Shown here one piece after another: positions 1-6,638 of a DNA stretch of 6,760 nucleotides (positions within the stretch are counted from its first letter, which is position 1; each line of letters starts with the position of its first letter). The notes beneath the pieces were generated by a model. The model had not been told where the DNA came from and made no database searches. It worked only from the letters and a program-made list of their open reading frames with translations. Source of the DNA: Pseudolabrys sp. (GTDB lineage Bacteria; Pseudomonadota; Alphaproteobacteria; Rhizobiales; Xanthobacteraceae). Made by a program: the position numbers and the translations under genes. The DNA is taken from contig JAFAQJ010000198.1 of the NCBI GenBank assembly GCA_019246455.1, positions 1-6,760 of the forward strand. The letters run 5' to 3'.

Positions 1-355
1 CTCCAAGGCGGCGATCGACGGCATTTCCCGCGCCCAGGGCGACATGGGCATTGATATCGGCGCCGCCGAGACCCCGCCGGCCGAGGACCTTCCCGCCGAG
101 GAGACGACGGCCGAAACCGGCGAAAATGCCGGTTTCGAGGCGTTGTCGGGTCCGCGCGGCGTCGCCGACGATCTCAAGAAGCTGTCCGGCGTCTCGCCCA
201 CGATCGAGAAGAAGCTCAACGACATGGGCATCTTCCATTACTGGCAGATCGCGGCTTTCTCTCCGCAGGCCGCGCACAATGTCGGCGAGGAGGTCGGCCT
301 GCCCGGCCGCGTCGCCGGCTGGATCGCGAAGGCTAAAGAACTGGTGGCGGAGTAA
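1..355 (+). CDS. rpsB: 30S ribosomal protein S2, C-terminal part (5' end outside window)
   Basis: This is the 3' end of the gene for small-subunit ribosomal protein S2, which sits on the 30S body and helps recruit S1. The first full codon is at 2, leaving 117 residues before TAA at 353-355. The opening residues ([14 protein letters not shown]) match the end of the conserved S2 core as I recall it. An acidic, Pro/Ala/Glu-rich linker follows (about 47-150). From 161 to 352 comes a compact domain with the pattern [27 protein letters not shown], which looks like a helix-hairpin-helix. This tail is absent from the shorter E. coli-type S2 but known in alphaproteobacterial S2. The identity is further supported by tsf starting 50 nt downstream, the usual rpsB-tsf pair. 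The missing N-terminal part cannot be judged. Confidence 0.95.
   Translation, partial: SKAAIDGISRAQGDMGIDIGAAETPPAEDLPAEETTAETGENAGFEALSGPRGVADDLKKLSGVSPTIEKKLNDMGIFHYWQIAAFSPQAAHNVGEEVGLPGRVAGWIAKAKELVAE
161..352 (+). other. Helix-hairpin-helix-like C-terminal domain of S2
   Basis: These codons encode the last 64 residues of S2. The pattern is an amphipathic helix (VADDLKKL), a SGVSP hairpin turn, a second helix ([10 protein letters not shown]), then YWQIA and a further helical stretch ending in a [16 protein letters not shown] tail. It resembles the small helix-hairpin-helix modules that alphaproteobacteria append to some other proteins, such as ribosomal L21. It probably adds an RNA- or protein-binding surface. 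That role is inferred, not shown by the sequence. Confidence 0.6.
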
Positions 356-393
356 TCCGTCGGGTCCGGCGGTGGGGCCAGACCGCACGTTGT

Positions 394-398
394 AAGGA
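394..398 (+). promoter_or_regulatory. Ribosome binding site of tsf
   Basis: AAGGA lies 7 nt before the ATG at 406. It is the clearest Shine-Dalgarno in the window apart from that of rseP, and it fixes the tsf start. The rest of the 50-nt rpsB-tsf gap shows no convincing promoter or strong hairpin, so the two genes are probably co-transcribed. Confidence 0.75.
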
Positions 399-405
399 AA
401 TCACT

Positions 406-1326
406 ATGGCTGAGATTACGGCCTCGATGGTTAAGGACCTGCGCGAGATGACAGGCGCGGGCATGATGGATTGCAAGGCTGCGCTCAACGAAACCAAAGG
501 TGACGTTGAAGCGGCGGTCGATCTGTTGCGCAAGAAAGGTTTATCAAAGGCGGCGAAGAAGGCAGGGCGCGTCGCCGCCGAAGGTCTGATCGGCGTCAAC
601 GTCAAGGGCAACAAAGGCGTGATGGTCGAGGTCAATTCCGAGACCGACTTCGTTGCCAAGAACGATCTGTTCCAGGGCCTCGTCAAGATGATCGCCGACG
701 TGGCGCAATCGTCCGGCACCGATGTCGAGAAGATCAAGACCGCGAAGGCCGGCTCGATCACGGTTGCGGAATCGATCAACAATACCATCGCCAAGATTGG
801 TGAGAACATGACGCTGCGCCGCGCCGCCGAGCTGTCAGTCGGCGAGGGTGTCATCGGTAACTATGTGCATGCGTCGGTGAGCGACGGCCTTGGTCGCATC
901 GGCGTTCTGGTGGGTCTGGAATCGTCGGGCAAAGCCGATGAGCTCAACGCGCTCGGCCGTCAGGTCGCGATGCATATCGCTTCGACTAATCCGCTCGCGA
1001 TCGATCCGTCCGGTGTCGATCCGGCGGTCGTCAAGCGCGAGAAGGACATCCTCGCCGACAAATTCCGTCAGCAGGGTAAGCCCGAAAATATGATCGACAA
1101 GATCGTCGAGTCGGGCCTCAAAACTTTCTACAAGGAGCAAACCTTGCTTGAGCAACCCTTCATCTTCGACGACAAAAAGAGCGTCGCGCAGGCGCTGAAA
1201 GAAGCCGAAGGCAAGGTCGGCGGCCCGATCAAGATCAGTGGCATGGCGCGTTTTGCACTCGGCGAGGGCGTCGAGAAACAGGAATCGGATTTCGCCGCGG
1301 AGGTCGCGGCAGCAGCGAAGGGCTAG
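406..1326 (+). CDS. tsf: Translation elongation factor Ts (EF-Ts)
   Basis: EF-Ts is the cytoplasmic guanine-nucleotide exchange factor that strips GDP from EF-Tu so it can be reloaded with GTP and aminoacyl-tRNA. The protein has 306 residues, somewhat longer than E. coli EF-Ts (283) and normal for alphaproteobacteria. Residues 1-50 form the UBA-like N-terminal domain, with family signature 1 at 12-27 ([16 protein letters not shown]). Signature 2, with the EF-Tu-contacting TDFVAKN, is at 80-86. The two core subdomains follow, with the conserved [10 protein letters not shown] stretch and LEQPFIFDD further on. The Ala/Lys-rich C-terminus is probably flexible. The ATG at 406 is chosen because AAGGA lies 7 nt upstream and the family's N-terminal helix begins there. 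rpsB precedes it; a hairpin and pyrH follow. Confidence 0.98.
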   Translation: MAEITASMVKDLREMTGAGMMDCKAALNETKGDVEAAVDLLRKKGLSKAAKKAGRVAAEGLIGVNVKGNKGVMVEVNSETDFVAKNDLFQGLVKMIADVAQSSGTDVEKIKTAKAGSITVAESINNTIAKIGENMTLRRAAELSVGEGVIGNYVHASVSDGLGRIGVLVGLESSGKADELNALGRQVAMHIASTNPLAIDPSGVDPAVVKREKDILADKFRQQGKPENMIDKIVESGLKTFYKEQTLLEQPFIFDDKKSVAQALKEAEGKVGGPIKISGMARFALGEGVEKQESDFAAEVAAAAKG

Positions 1327-1334
1327 CAAATGTG

Positions 1335-1356
1335 GACGGCGGCTTCGGCCGCCGTC
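1335..1356 (+). terminator. C(UUCG)G tetraloop hairpin between tsf and pyrH
   Basis: A perfect 9-bp stem (GACGGCGGC at 1335-1343 pairing with GCCGCCGTC at 1348-1356) closes on a TTCG loop, giving the extra-stable C(UUCG)G tetraloop in RNA. It begins 8 nt after the tsf stop. Only TTCGTG follows, not a T-run, so it is a poor intrinsic terminator on its own. It may cause partial termination, protect the rpsB-tsf mRNA 3' end, or be a processing boundary. The hairpin is directly visible; its function is inferred. Confidence 0.5.
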
Positions 1357-1409
1357 TTCGTGTAGGGTGCGTTGCGTCGACGAGTCTCTCGCAGGACAGA
1401 AGTTGGACG

Positions 1410-2117
1410 ATGGCTAATCCCTATAAGCGTGTGATTGTCAAAATCTCCGGCGAGGCGCTGAGCAAGAATGGCGTCAGCATCGATCAGCCGACCGTCGAAC
1501 GGATCGCCGGGGATCTGGTCGCGGCGGCTAATGCTGGCGTCGAGATCGGCGTCGTGGTCGGCGGCGGCAACATCTTTCGCGGCGTGGAAGTTTCCACACG
1601 CGGCGTGCCGCGCCCGGTCGGCGACACGATGGGCATGTTGGCAACGGTGATGAATTGTCTCGTTCTCGAGGCCGCGATCGAGCGCCAGGGCAAGGAGGCG
1701 CGCACGTTGTCGGCGATCGCGATGCCGGCGGTGTGCGAGAACTTCAGCCGCAAGCGCGCCGTTAAGAATCTCGACAAAGGCCGCGTGGTGCTGCTCGCCG
1801 CCGGGACCGGCAACCCATATTTCACCACTGACACGACTGCCGTTTTGCGCGCTGCGGAGCTCAGCGCCGAGGCGGTGCTCAAAGCAACCAACGTCGATGG
1901 CGTTTACACCGCCGACCCCAAAAAAGACCCCAAAGCCACGCGATATGCCAGACTGAGCCATCAGGAGGCGCTGGAGAAGAACTTGGCGGTGATGGATGCC
2001 GCGGCCTTCGCGCTTGCCCGCGAGAACCGGACGCCTATCATCGTGTTTTCGATCCACGAGAAGGGTGCGATCGAAGCCGTCGTGCGCGGCAAAGGACACG
2101 CGACCGTCGTCGGTTGA
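1410..2117 (+). CDS. pyrH: UMP kinase (uridylate kinase)
   Basis: This cytoplasmic hexameric enzyme of the amino-acid-kinase fold phosphorylates UMP to UDP with ATP, the committed step to UTP and CTP. The protein has 235 residues, the usual bacterial length. Visible motifs are KISGEAL (11-17, phosphate binding), GGGNIFRG (51-58), [11 protein letters not shown], the UMP-contacting [10 protein letters not shown] (133-142), and [16 protein letters not shown] ending at 174 (nucleotide binding). The ATG at 1410 is preferred because [16 protein letters not shown] is the family's N-terminus. An in-frame ATG at 1332 would add 26 unrelated residues encoded by the hairpin region. The ribosome binding site is unclear: AGGA at 1393-1396 is 13 nt away and only GGA (1405-1407) lies close. 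In the family, GTP activates and UTP inhibits. Confidence 0.97.
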   Translation: MANPYKRVIVKISGEALSKNGVSIDQPTVERIAGDLVAAANAGVEIGVVVGGGNIFRGVEVSTRGVPRPVGDTMGMLATVMNCLVLEAAIERQGKEARTLSAIAMPAVCENFSRKRAVKNLDKGRVVLLAAGTGNPYFTTDTTAVLRAAELSAEAVLKATNVDGVYTADPKKDPKATRYARLSHQEALEKNLAVMDAAAFALARENRTPIIVFSIHEKGAIEAVVRGKGHATVVG

Positions 2118-2136
2118 CGGCGGCGGCAAGCGGGCT

Positions 2137-2140
2137 GGGA
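2137..2140 (+). promoter_or_regulatory. Ribosome binding site deciding the frr start
   Basis: GGGA lies 9 nt before the ATG at 2150. It supports that start over the in-frame TTG at 2114, which overlaps the pyrH stop and would add 12 residues ([11 protein letters not shown] after the initiator) that do not look like the family. Confidence 0.5.
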
Positions 2141-2149
2141 AATCGATCA

Positions 2150-2713
2150 ATGGCAAACGCGACACATGACATCAATGACGTAAAGCGGCGCATGCAAGCT
2201 TCCGTGGCGGCGCTCAAGACCGAGCTGTCGGGCTTGCGTACCGGGCGCGCCTCGCCGCATTTGCTCGATCCGATCCAGGTCGATGCCTATGGCGCGATGA
2301 TGCCGCTCAACCAGGTCGCCTCCGTGACGGTCCCCGAGCCGCGCCTGATTGCCGTCAATGTTTGGGACAAATCTCTGGTGCATGCCGTCGAAAAAGCGAT
2401 CGTCGCGGCCAATCTTGGCCTGTCACCAGCAACCGAAGGACAAACCTTGCGCTTGCGGATCCCGGAACTCAACGAAGAGCGCCGCAAGGAACTCGTGAAG
2501 CTCGCCCACAAATATGCGGAGGGCGCCAAGGTCGCCGTACGGCACGTGCGGCGCGACGCGCTCGACGTCATCAAAAAACTTGAGAAGGATCACAAGATCA
2601 GCAAGGACGACCACGATCGCTTCTCGGGCGACATTCAGAAAGTGACCGATCAAACAATTGTCGACATCGATCACACACTCTCCAGCAAGGAAAAGGAAAT
2701 CCTCACGGTGTGA
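2150..2713 (+). CDS. frr: Ribosome recycling factor (RRF)
   Basis: RRF is a cytoplasmic protein that, with EF-G, splits post-termination ribosomes into subunits. The product has 187 residues, close to the typical 185. It is an L-shaped two-domain protein. Domain I is a three-helix bundle built from residues 1-30 and the C-terminal half. Domain II is the beta-rich insert, including [24 protein letters not shown] and [14 protein letters not shown]. Conserved landmarks are LRTGRA (29-34), [14 protein letters not shown], and the basic RHVRRDA (131-137), which corresponds to the rRNA-contacting Arg132 region of E. coli RRF. It starts 32 nt after the pyrH stop and ends 14 nt before the preferred uppS start. 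pyrH-frr adjacency is very common in bacteria and supports the call. Nothing looks damaged. Confidence 0.97.
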   Translation: MANATHDINDVKRRMQASVAALKTELSGLRTGRASPHLLDPIQVDAYGAMMPLNQVASVTVPEPRLIAVNVWDKSLVHAVEKAIVAANLGLSPATEGQTLRLRIPELNEERRKELVKLAHKYAEGAKVAVRHVRRDALDVIKKLEKDHKISKDDHDRFSGDIQKVTDQTIVDIDHTLSSKEKEILTV

Positions 2714-2727
2714 GGACCACAACCACA

Positions 2728-3483
2728 ATGGCCGAGGCCGATACCACGCTCTCTGCGCAGCCAATGTTCGAGCCGCCGCGCCATGTCGCCATCATCATGG
2801 ACGGCAACGGCCGCTGGGCGGCGGCGCGCGGGTTGCCCCGCGCCGAAGGGCATCGCCGCGGCGTCGAGGCGTTGCGCCGCACCGTGCGCGCCGCAGGCGA
2901 ACTCGGCATTCAATACCTGACCATTTTCTCGTTCAGCACCGAGAACTGGTCGCGGCCGGCGTCCGAGGTCGGCGAACTGATGGCGCTGTTGCGCCGGTTC
3001 GTGCGCAATGACCTTGCAGAGCTTCACGCGAACAATGTGCGCGTGCGCATCATCGGCGAACGCGAGGGCTTGAGCTCCGACATCGGGCGGCTGCTCGAGG
3101 AAGCAGAAGGGCTTACCCGCGTCAACACTGGGCTGACGCTCATTGTCGCGTTCAATTACGGCGCGCGGCAGGAAATCGCTCGCGCCATCAAGCGCCTCAA
3201 TGACGCGGTGACGAAAGGTGAAGTTGACGCCACGACGATCGATGCGGACACCGTCTCGCGCTTTCTTGATGCGCCGGATGTTCCCGATCCCGATCTGATC
3301 GTGCGTACCAGCGGCGAGCAGCGGCTGTCGAATTTCCTGCTGTGGCAGTCGGCCTATAGCGAGTTCGTTTTCCTGCCGATCCATTGGCCCGACTTCGATC
3401 GTGCGGCGCTTGAGACGGCGATTCTCGAATATCGCCGCCGCGAACGACGCTTCGGCGGCCTCGTGGCGCAGACCGGTTCGTGA
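2728..3483 (+). CDS. uppS: Isoprenyl transferase (undecaprenyl diphosphate synthase, cis-prenyltransferase)
   Basis: UppS condenses isopentenyl diphosphate onto farnesyl diphosphate in cis geometry to make C55 undecaprenyl diphosphate, precursor of the lipid carrier for peptidoglycan and surface polysaccharides. It acts at the inner membrane face. The product has 251 residues (E. coli 253). The catalytic signature [13 protein letters not shown] is at 19-31, with Asp25 as the catalytic/Mg-binding residue. ENWSRP follows FSFST. The C-terminal signature [20 protein letters not shown] starts at 193 and supplies Arg193, Arg199 and Ser201, which bind the IPP diphosphate, and Glu212, which binds metal. 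The ATG at 2728 (TGAGGA 11 nt upstream) is chosen. An in-frame GTG at 2710 overlapping the frr stop (AAGGA 12 nt upstream) would add 6 residues and cannot be excluded. dxr, an upstream step in the same isoprenoid route, lies two genes downstream. Confidence 0.96.
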   Translation: MAEADTTLSAQPMFEPPRHVAIIMDGNGRWAAARGLPRAEGHRRGVEALRRTVRAAGELGIQYLTIFSFSTENWSRPASEVGELMALLRRFVRNDLAELHANNVRVRIIGEREGLSSDIGRLLEEAEGLTRVNTGLTLIVAFNYGARQEIARAIKRLNDAVTKGEVDATTIDADTVSRFLDAPDVPDPDLIVRTSGEQRLSNFLLWQSAYSEFVFLPIHWPDFDRAALETAILEYRRRERRFGGLVAQTGS

Positions 3484-3487
3484 TCCG

Positions 3488-4192
3488 GTGACCAGCACTC
3501 CGGCGTCACCGCGCATCGGCAATCTGGCAACGCGCATTCTTTCAGCGATCGTGCTGGCGCCCATCGCGCTCGCTGCGGCGTGGCTCGGCGGAATTTACTT
3601 TGCGGTGCTCCTTACCGTTGCCGCGATCGCCGTATTCTGGGAATGGGTTTCATTAGTAGCGAAGGCGCGCAATCGGGCCGTCTGGATCGCCGCCGGCCTT
3701 TGCTACGCCGGCGTCTTGCTCCTCGCGCCGAAGGCGTTGCGCGACGATCCGCATTTCGGTCTTCCTGCGATCATTTTTATTTTCGTGGTGGTATGGGCGA
3801 CCGACATCTTCGCCTACTTCATCGGTCGTGTGCTGGGTGGACCCAAACTTGCTCCGATGATTAGCCCGAACAAGACCTGGAGCGGTGCCATCGGGGGCAC
3901 GATGTGTGCCGTCGCTGTCGGTACACTCGCCATGGTCGTTTTGGTCGGCTCAACGCGCGTGGGATTGGTTGTGATGGCGGCCATCCTCTCGATTGTTTCT
4001 CAAATCGGTGATCTCGCGGAATCCGCGCTGAAGCGGAAGTTCGGCGCCAAGGATACGAGTCATCTTATCCCTGGCCACGGCGGCGTGATGGACCGTCTCG
4101 ACGGCTTTTGGGCGGCGGCACTGATCGCGCTTGCCATCGGGGTCGCGCGGGGCGGTTTCGATACGCCCGCCGCCGGATTGCTGATATGGTGA
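3488..4192 (+). CDS. cdsA: Phosphatidate cytidylyltransferase (CDP-diglyceride synthase)
   Basis: CdsA is an inner-membrane enzyme that makes CDP-diacylglycerol from phosphatidic acid and CTP, the branch point for bacterial phospholipids. The family signature is intact at 179-205 (SALKRKFGAKD, then HLIPGHGG, then MDRLD), including the Mg-binding acidic residues; SPNKTWSGAIGG before it is also conserved. Hydrophobic segments at roughly 17-33, 36-53, 63-78, 88-105, 120-143, 148-168 and 207-222 suggest about seven membrane helices. At 234 residues it is shorter than E. coli CdsA (285); the missing part appears to lie between EWVSL (52-56) and the CYAGVLLLAPKAL segment. GTG at 3488 is chosen, 4 nt after the uppS stop, though no good ribosome binding site is visible. 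The frame is open upstream to 3401, but a start there would overlap uppS by 83 nt. The 3' end overlaps dxr. Confidence 0.94.
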   Translation: MTSTPASPRIGNLATRILSAIVLAPIALAAAWLGGIYFAVLLTVAAIAVFWEWVSLVAKARNRAVWIAAGLCYAGVLLLAPKALRDDPHFGLPAIIFIFVVVWATDIFAYFIGRVLGGPKLAPMISPNKTWSGAIGGTMCAVAVGTLAMVVLVGSTRVGLVVMAAILSIVSQIGDLAESALKRKFGAKDTSHLIPGHGGVMDRLDGFWAAALIALAIGVARGGFDTPAAGLLIW

Positions 4193-5421
4193 AGGTTATG
4201 AACCCGACCGCAGCTCGCGCCGGCACCAAAGCTGCGCCGAAATCGCGTAGCGTTACTATTCTCGGCGCCACCGGCTCGATTGGCGCCAGCACTGTTGATC
4301 TGCTTGACCGCAATCGTGCGCACTATCGCGTCGAGGCCGTTGCCGCTGGACGCAATGTGTCCGCACTGGCACAGGTCGCGCGCAAGCTCAACGCACGCTT
4401 TGCGGCGATTGCCGAGCCGTCGGCGTATCGTGAACTTAAAGAGGCGTTGGCCGGGAGCGGTATTGAGTCCGGCGCCGGGCCGGAGGCGTTGCTCGAGGCG
4501 GCGCAGCGTCCCGCCGATTGGGTCATGGCCGCGATCAGCGGCGCGACTGGCCTTAAACCGACGCTCGCGGCGGTCGAGCGCGGCTGCATGATCGCGATCG
4601 CTAACAAAGAGTGTCTGGTGTGCGCGGGCGCGCTTGTGATGCGACGCGCGGCGGCAACCGGTGCCACGATCCTTCCGGTCGATTCCGAACACAATGCGAT
4701 TTTTCAGGCGCTCAGCGCCGGCGATCGGCGCGACGTCAAGCGCGCGATCTTGACAGCTTCAGGCGGTCCGTTCCGGACCTGGAGTCGCGAGGCGATTGCG
4801 GCGGCGACGCCGCAACAGGCACTCAAACATCCGAATTGGTCGATGGGGCAGAAAGTCACGATCGATTCCGCGACCCTGATGAACAAAGGTCTGGAGCTGA
4901 TCGAGGCCCATCATCTCTTTTCGCTTCGCCCGGGCGAACTCGACGTGCTGGTGCATCCGCAATCGGTCGTGCACAGCATGGTCGAATACCGTGACGGGTC
5001 GTTCGTGGCGCAACTCGGCGCAACCGACATGCGCATCCCGATTGCCCATTGTCTGGCCTGGCCATCGCGGCTCGACACGCCGGCCGATCGTCTCGATTTG
5101 GCACGGGTCGCGAATTTGAGCTTCGAATTGCCGGACCTCGAGCGCTTCCCGGCGCTGGCGGTCGCAAGGCGGGCCATGGAGCATGGTCGCGGGGCGCCCG
5201 CCGTGCTCAACGCGGCCAATGAGGTCGCTGTCGCCGAATTTCTAGCCGAAAAGCTCGGATTTATGGGGATATCGGCGCTGGTCGAGGCCACTTTGCATGC
5301 CGCCGACAAGCGCGGCTTGCTACGCGAGGCCGCAAATCTCGATGAGGCGCTCGACGTTGACCATATTTCGAGATCGCTGGCGCGGGACCTCTTGCCCGAA
5401 TTTGCCGCAAAGGCATCCTAG
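4186..5421 (+). CDS. dxr: 1-deoxy-D-xylulose 5-phosphate reductoisomerase
   Basis: Dxr (IspC) isomerises and reduces DXP to 2-C-methyl-D-erythritol 4-phosphate with NADPH and a divalent metal, the committed step of the MEP isoprenoid pathway and the fosmidomycin target. It is cytoplasmic. The product has 411 residues. The NADPH-binding Rossmann motif LGATGSIG is at 26-33, and ANKECLVCAG starts at 139. The metal/active-site motif DSEHNA starts at 166, so Asp166 and Glu168 match E. coli D150 and E152. MNKGLE ends at Glu237, matching E231; PNWSMG and HPQSVVHSMVEY are also conserved. It starts inside the end of cdsA: ATG 4186 overlaps its stop by 7 nt, suggesting translational coupling. GTG 4189 or ATG 4198 (407 aa) are alternatives; the four-residue difference lies in an unconserved leader. 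Confidence 0.97.
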   Translation: MVKVMNPTAARAGTKAAPKSRSVTILGATGSIGASTVDLLDRNRAHYRVEAVAAGRNVSALAQVARKLNARFAAIAEPSAYRELKEALAGSGIESGAGPEALLEAAQRPADWVMAAISGATGLKPTLAAVERGCMIAIANKECLVCAGALVMRRAAATGATILPVDSEHNAIFQALSAGDRRDVKRAILTASGGPFRTWSREAIAAATPQQALKHPNWSMGQKVTIDSATLMNKGLELIEAHHLFSLRPGELDVLVHPQSVVHSMVEYRDGSFVAQLGATDMRIPIAHCLAWPSRLDTPADRLDLARVANLSFELPDLERFPALAVARRAMEHGRGAPAVLNAANEVAVAEFLAEKLGFMGISALVEATLHAADKRGLLREAANLDEALDVDHISRSLARDLLPEFAAKAS

Positions 5422-5436
5422 AGCACTGGGGAGCAA

Positions 5437-5449
5437 CGCCGGACCGGCG
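5437..5449. repeat. Perfect 13-bp GC palindrome in the dxr-rseP gap
   Basis: CGCCGG, a central A, then CCGGCG form a perfect inverted repeat 15 nt after the dxr stop and 3 nt before the rseP Shine-Dalgarno. As RNA it can form only a short 4-bp stem with a 5-nt loop, so it is not a terminator. It could be a protein-binding site or affect rseP translation, or be chance in GC-rich DNA. Confidence 0.35.
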
Positions 5450-5452
5450 GAC

Positions 5453-5457
5453 GGGGA
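5453..5457 (+). promoter_or_regulatory. Ribosome binding site deciding the rseP start
   Basis: GGGGA lies 6 nt before the ATG at 5464. It supports that start over the in-frame TTG at 5458, which sits against the site itself. Confidence 0.6.
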
Positions 5458-5463
5458 TTGGCA

Positions 5464-6615
5464 ATGAGTTTTGACGTGATGGGCGGCCTTCACGCGCTTG
5501 GCGGCGGTGTGGCGGGATACATTGTTCCGTTTCTATTTGTCCTGACCATTGTCGTGTTCTTTCACGAGCTCGGGCACTTCCTCGTCGCCCGCTGGTGCGG
5601 CATCCGAGTATTGGTGTTTTCGATCGGGTTCGGCCCTGAGCTCTTCGGTTTCTACGACCGTTACGGAACGCGCTGGAAGCTCTCCGCCGTGCCGCTTGGC
5701 GGCTATGTGAAGTTCCTCGGCGACGAAAGCGTCGCCTCCACCCCCGACCGCGCAGCGGCGGAGGTGATGACTGAGGAGGAGAAGAAACAATCCTTCATCC
5801 ATAAAAGTGTCGGCGCGCGTTCGGCCGTCGTCGCCGCGGGTCCGGTCGCCAATTTCATTCTCGCCATCGCCATTTTCGCGTCGATTTTGATGTTCTTCGG
5901 CAAGCAGATCACGAGTGCGCGCATCGATACGGTGCAGCCGGACAGCGCCGCAGCGGCAGCGGGATTCAAACCGGGCGATTTGGTGACCACGATCAATGGC
6001 CGCACCATTGGAAGCTTCGCCGACATGCAACGCATCGTTTCGGTCAATGCGGGCGAAGCGCTCTCCGTTGAAGTCGAGCGAGGCGGGACGCGCGTTATTA
6101 TCAAGGCCGTGCCCGCGCTAAAGGAAATCAAGGATACCTTCGGCAATGTTCATCGCGTCGGCGTGCTCGGCATCAGCCGCTCAATGGCGCCGGACGACAT
6201 TAGGACCGAACGGGTCGATCCGCTGACCGCTGTGGTCATGGGTGCGGAGGAAACGTGGTTCGTCGTCGACCGAACCCTTTCCTACATCGGTGGTGTCTTT
6301 GCCGGCCGCGAGGCGGCGGATCAATTGGGTGGCCCCATTCGGATAGCCCAGGTGTCTGGACAAGTGGCGACGGCCGGCTTCGTGCCATTGATCCATCTTG
6401 CTGCCGTTCTGTCAGTGTCGATCGGGCTTCTGAATCTGTTTCCGATTCCGCTCCTCGATGGCGGTCACCTTTTGTTCTATGGGATCGAGGCGGCACGCGG
6501 CCGTCCGCTTTCGGAGCGCGCGCAGGAGCTTGGATTCCGGATTGGGTTCGCGATCGTCATCATGTTGATGATTTTTGCAACCTTTAATGACATCCTCCAT
6601 TTGGCGACTTCGTAA
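5464..6615 (+). CDS. rseP: Site-2 intramembrane zinc metalloprotease (M50 family)
   Basis: RseP is an inner-membrane protease that cuts transmembrane segments, classically those of anti-sigma factors in envelope stress signalling, and remnant signal peptides. Its substrates in this organism are unknown. The product has 383 residues. The zinc motif HELGH is at 34-38 in the first membrane helix (about 19-38), with His34, His38 and catalytic Glu35. The membrane-associated loop with LGGYVKF follows at 78-84. A second helix spans about 122-145. One PDZ domain lies at about 150-205 (AGFKPGDLVTTING); E. coli RseP has two, and the single-PDZ form is usual in many alphaproteobacteria. The third zinc ligand is Asp332 in NLFPIPLLDGGH, and a last helix is at about 355-375. 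It follows dxr by 42 nt; in relatives bamA comes next. Confidence 0.96.
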   Translation: MSFDVMGGLHALGGGVAGYIVPFLFVLTIVVFFHELGHFLVARWCGIRVLVFSIGFGPELFGFYDRYGTRWKLSAVPLGGYVKFLGDESVASTPDRAAAEVMTEEEKKQSFIHKSVGARSAVVAAGPVANFILAIAIFASILMFFGKQITSARIDTVQPDSAAAAAGFKPGDLVTTINGRTIGSFADMQRIVSVNAGEALSVEVERGGTRVIIKAVPALKEIKDTFGNVHRVGVLGISRSMAPDDIRTERVDPLTAVVMGAEETWFVVDRTLSYIGGVFAGREAADQLGGPIRIAQVSGQVATAGFVPLIHLAAVLSVSIGLLNLFPIPLLDGGHLLFYGIEAARGRPLSERAQELGFRIGFAIVIMLMIFATFNDILHLATS

Positions 6616-6617
6616 TC

Positions 6618-6638
6618 GTTGCGATTAGGCAACTTTTT
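6618..6638 (+). terminator. Weak intrinsic terminator after rseP
   Basis: GTTGC (6618-6622) and GCAAC (6629-6633) form a 5-bp stem with a 6-nt loop, directly followed by five Ts (6634-6638), three nt after the rseP stop. The layout is that of a rho-independent terminator, but the stem is short, so it may terminate only part of the transcripts before the next gene. Confidence 0.5.

Noticed and set aside
363..384. Possible GGTC/GACC hairpin in the rpsB-tsf gap
   Set aside because: Only four clean pairs around a large loop; too weak to call a terminator or regulator.
1381..1391. CGAG-TCT-CTCG small hairpin upstream of pyrH
   Set aside because: A 4-bp stem with a 3-nt loop that cannot be extended; expected by chance.
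1323..2165. Long open frame on the - strand opposite pyrH (280 codons)
   Set aside because: It is the antisense shadow of pyrH in GC-rich DNA. Its translation is rich in Arg, His and Asp and resembles no family I know, while the + strand encodes a full UMP kinase.
2671..3564. Long open frame on the - strand opposite uppS (297 codons)
   Set aside because: It mirrors the complete, motif-bearing uppS and runs into both neighbouring genes; composition is that of a GC-rich antisense shadow.
4060..4692. Open frame on the - strand opposite the cdsA-dxr junction
   Set aside because: It spans the ends of two well-supported + strand genes and has no recognisable domain or ribosome binding site.
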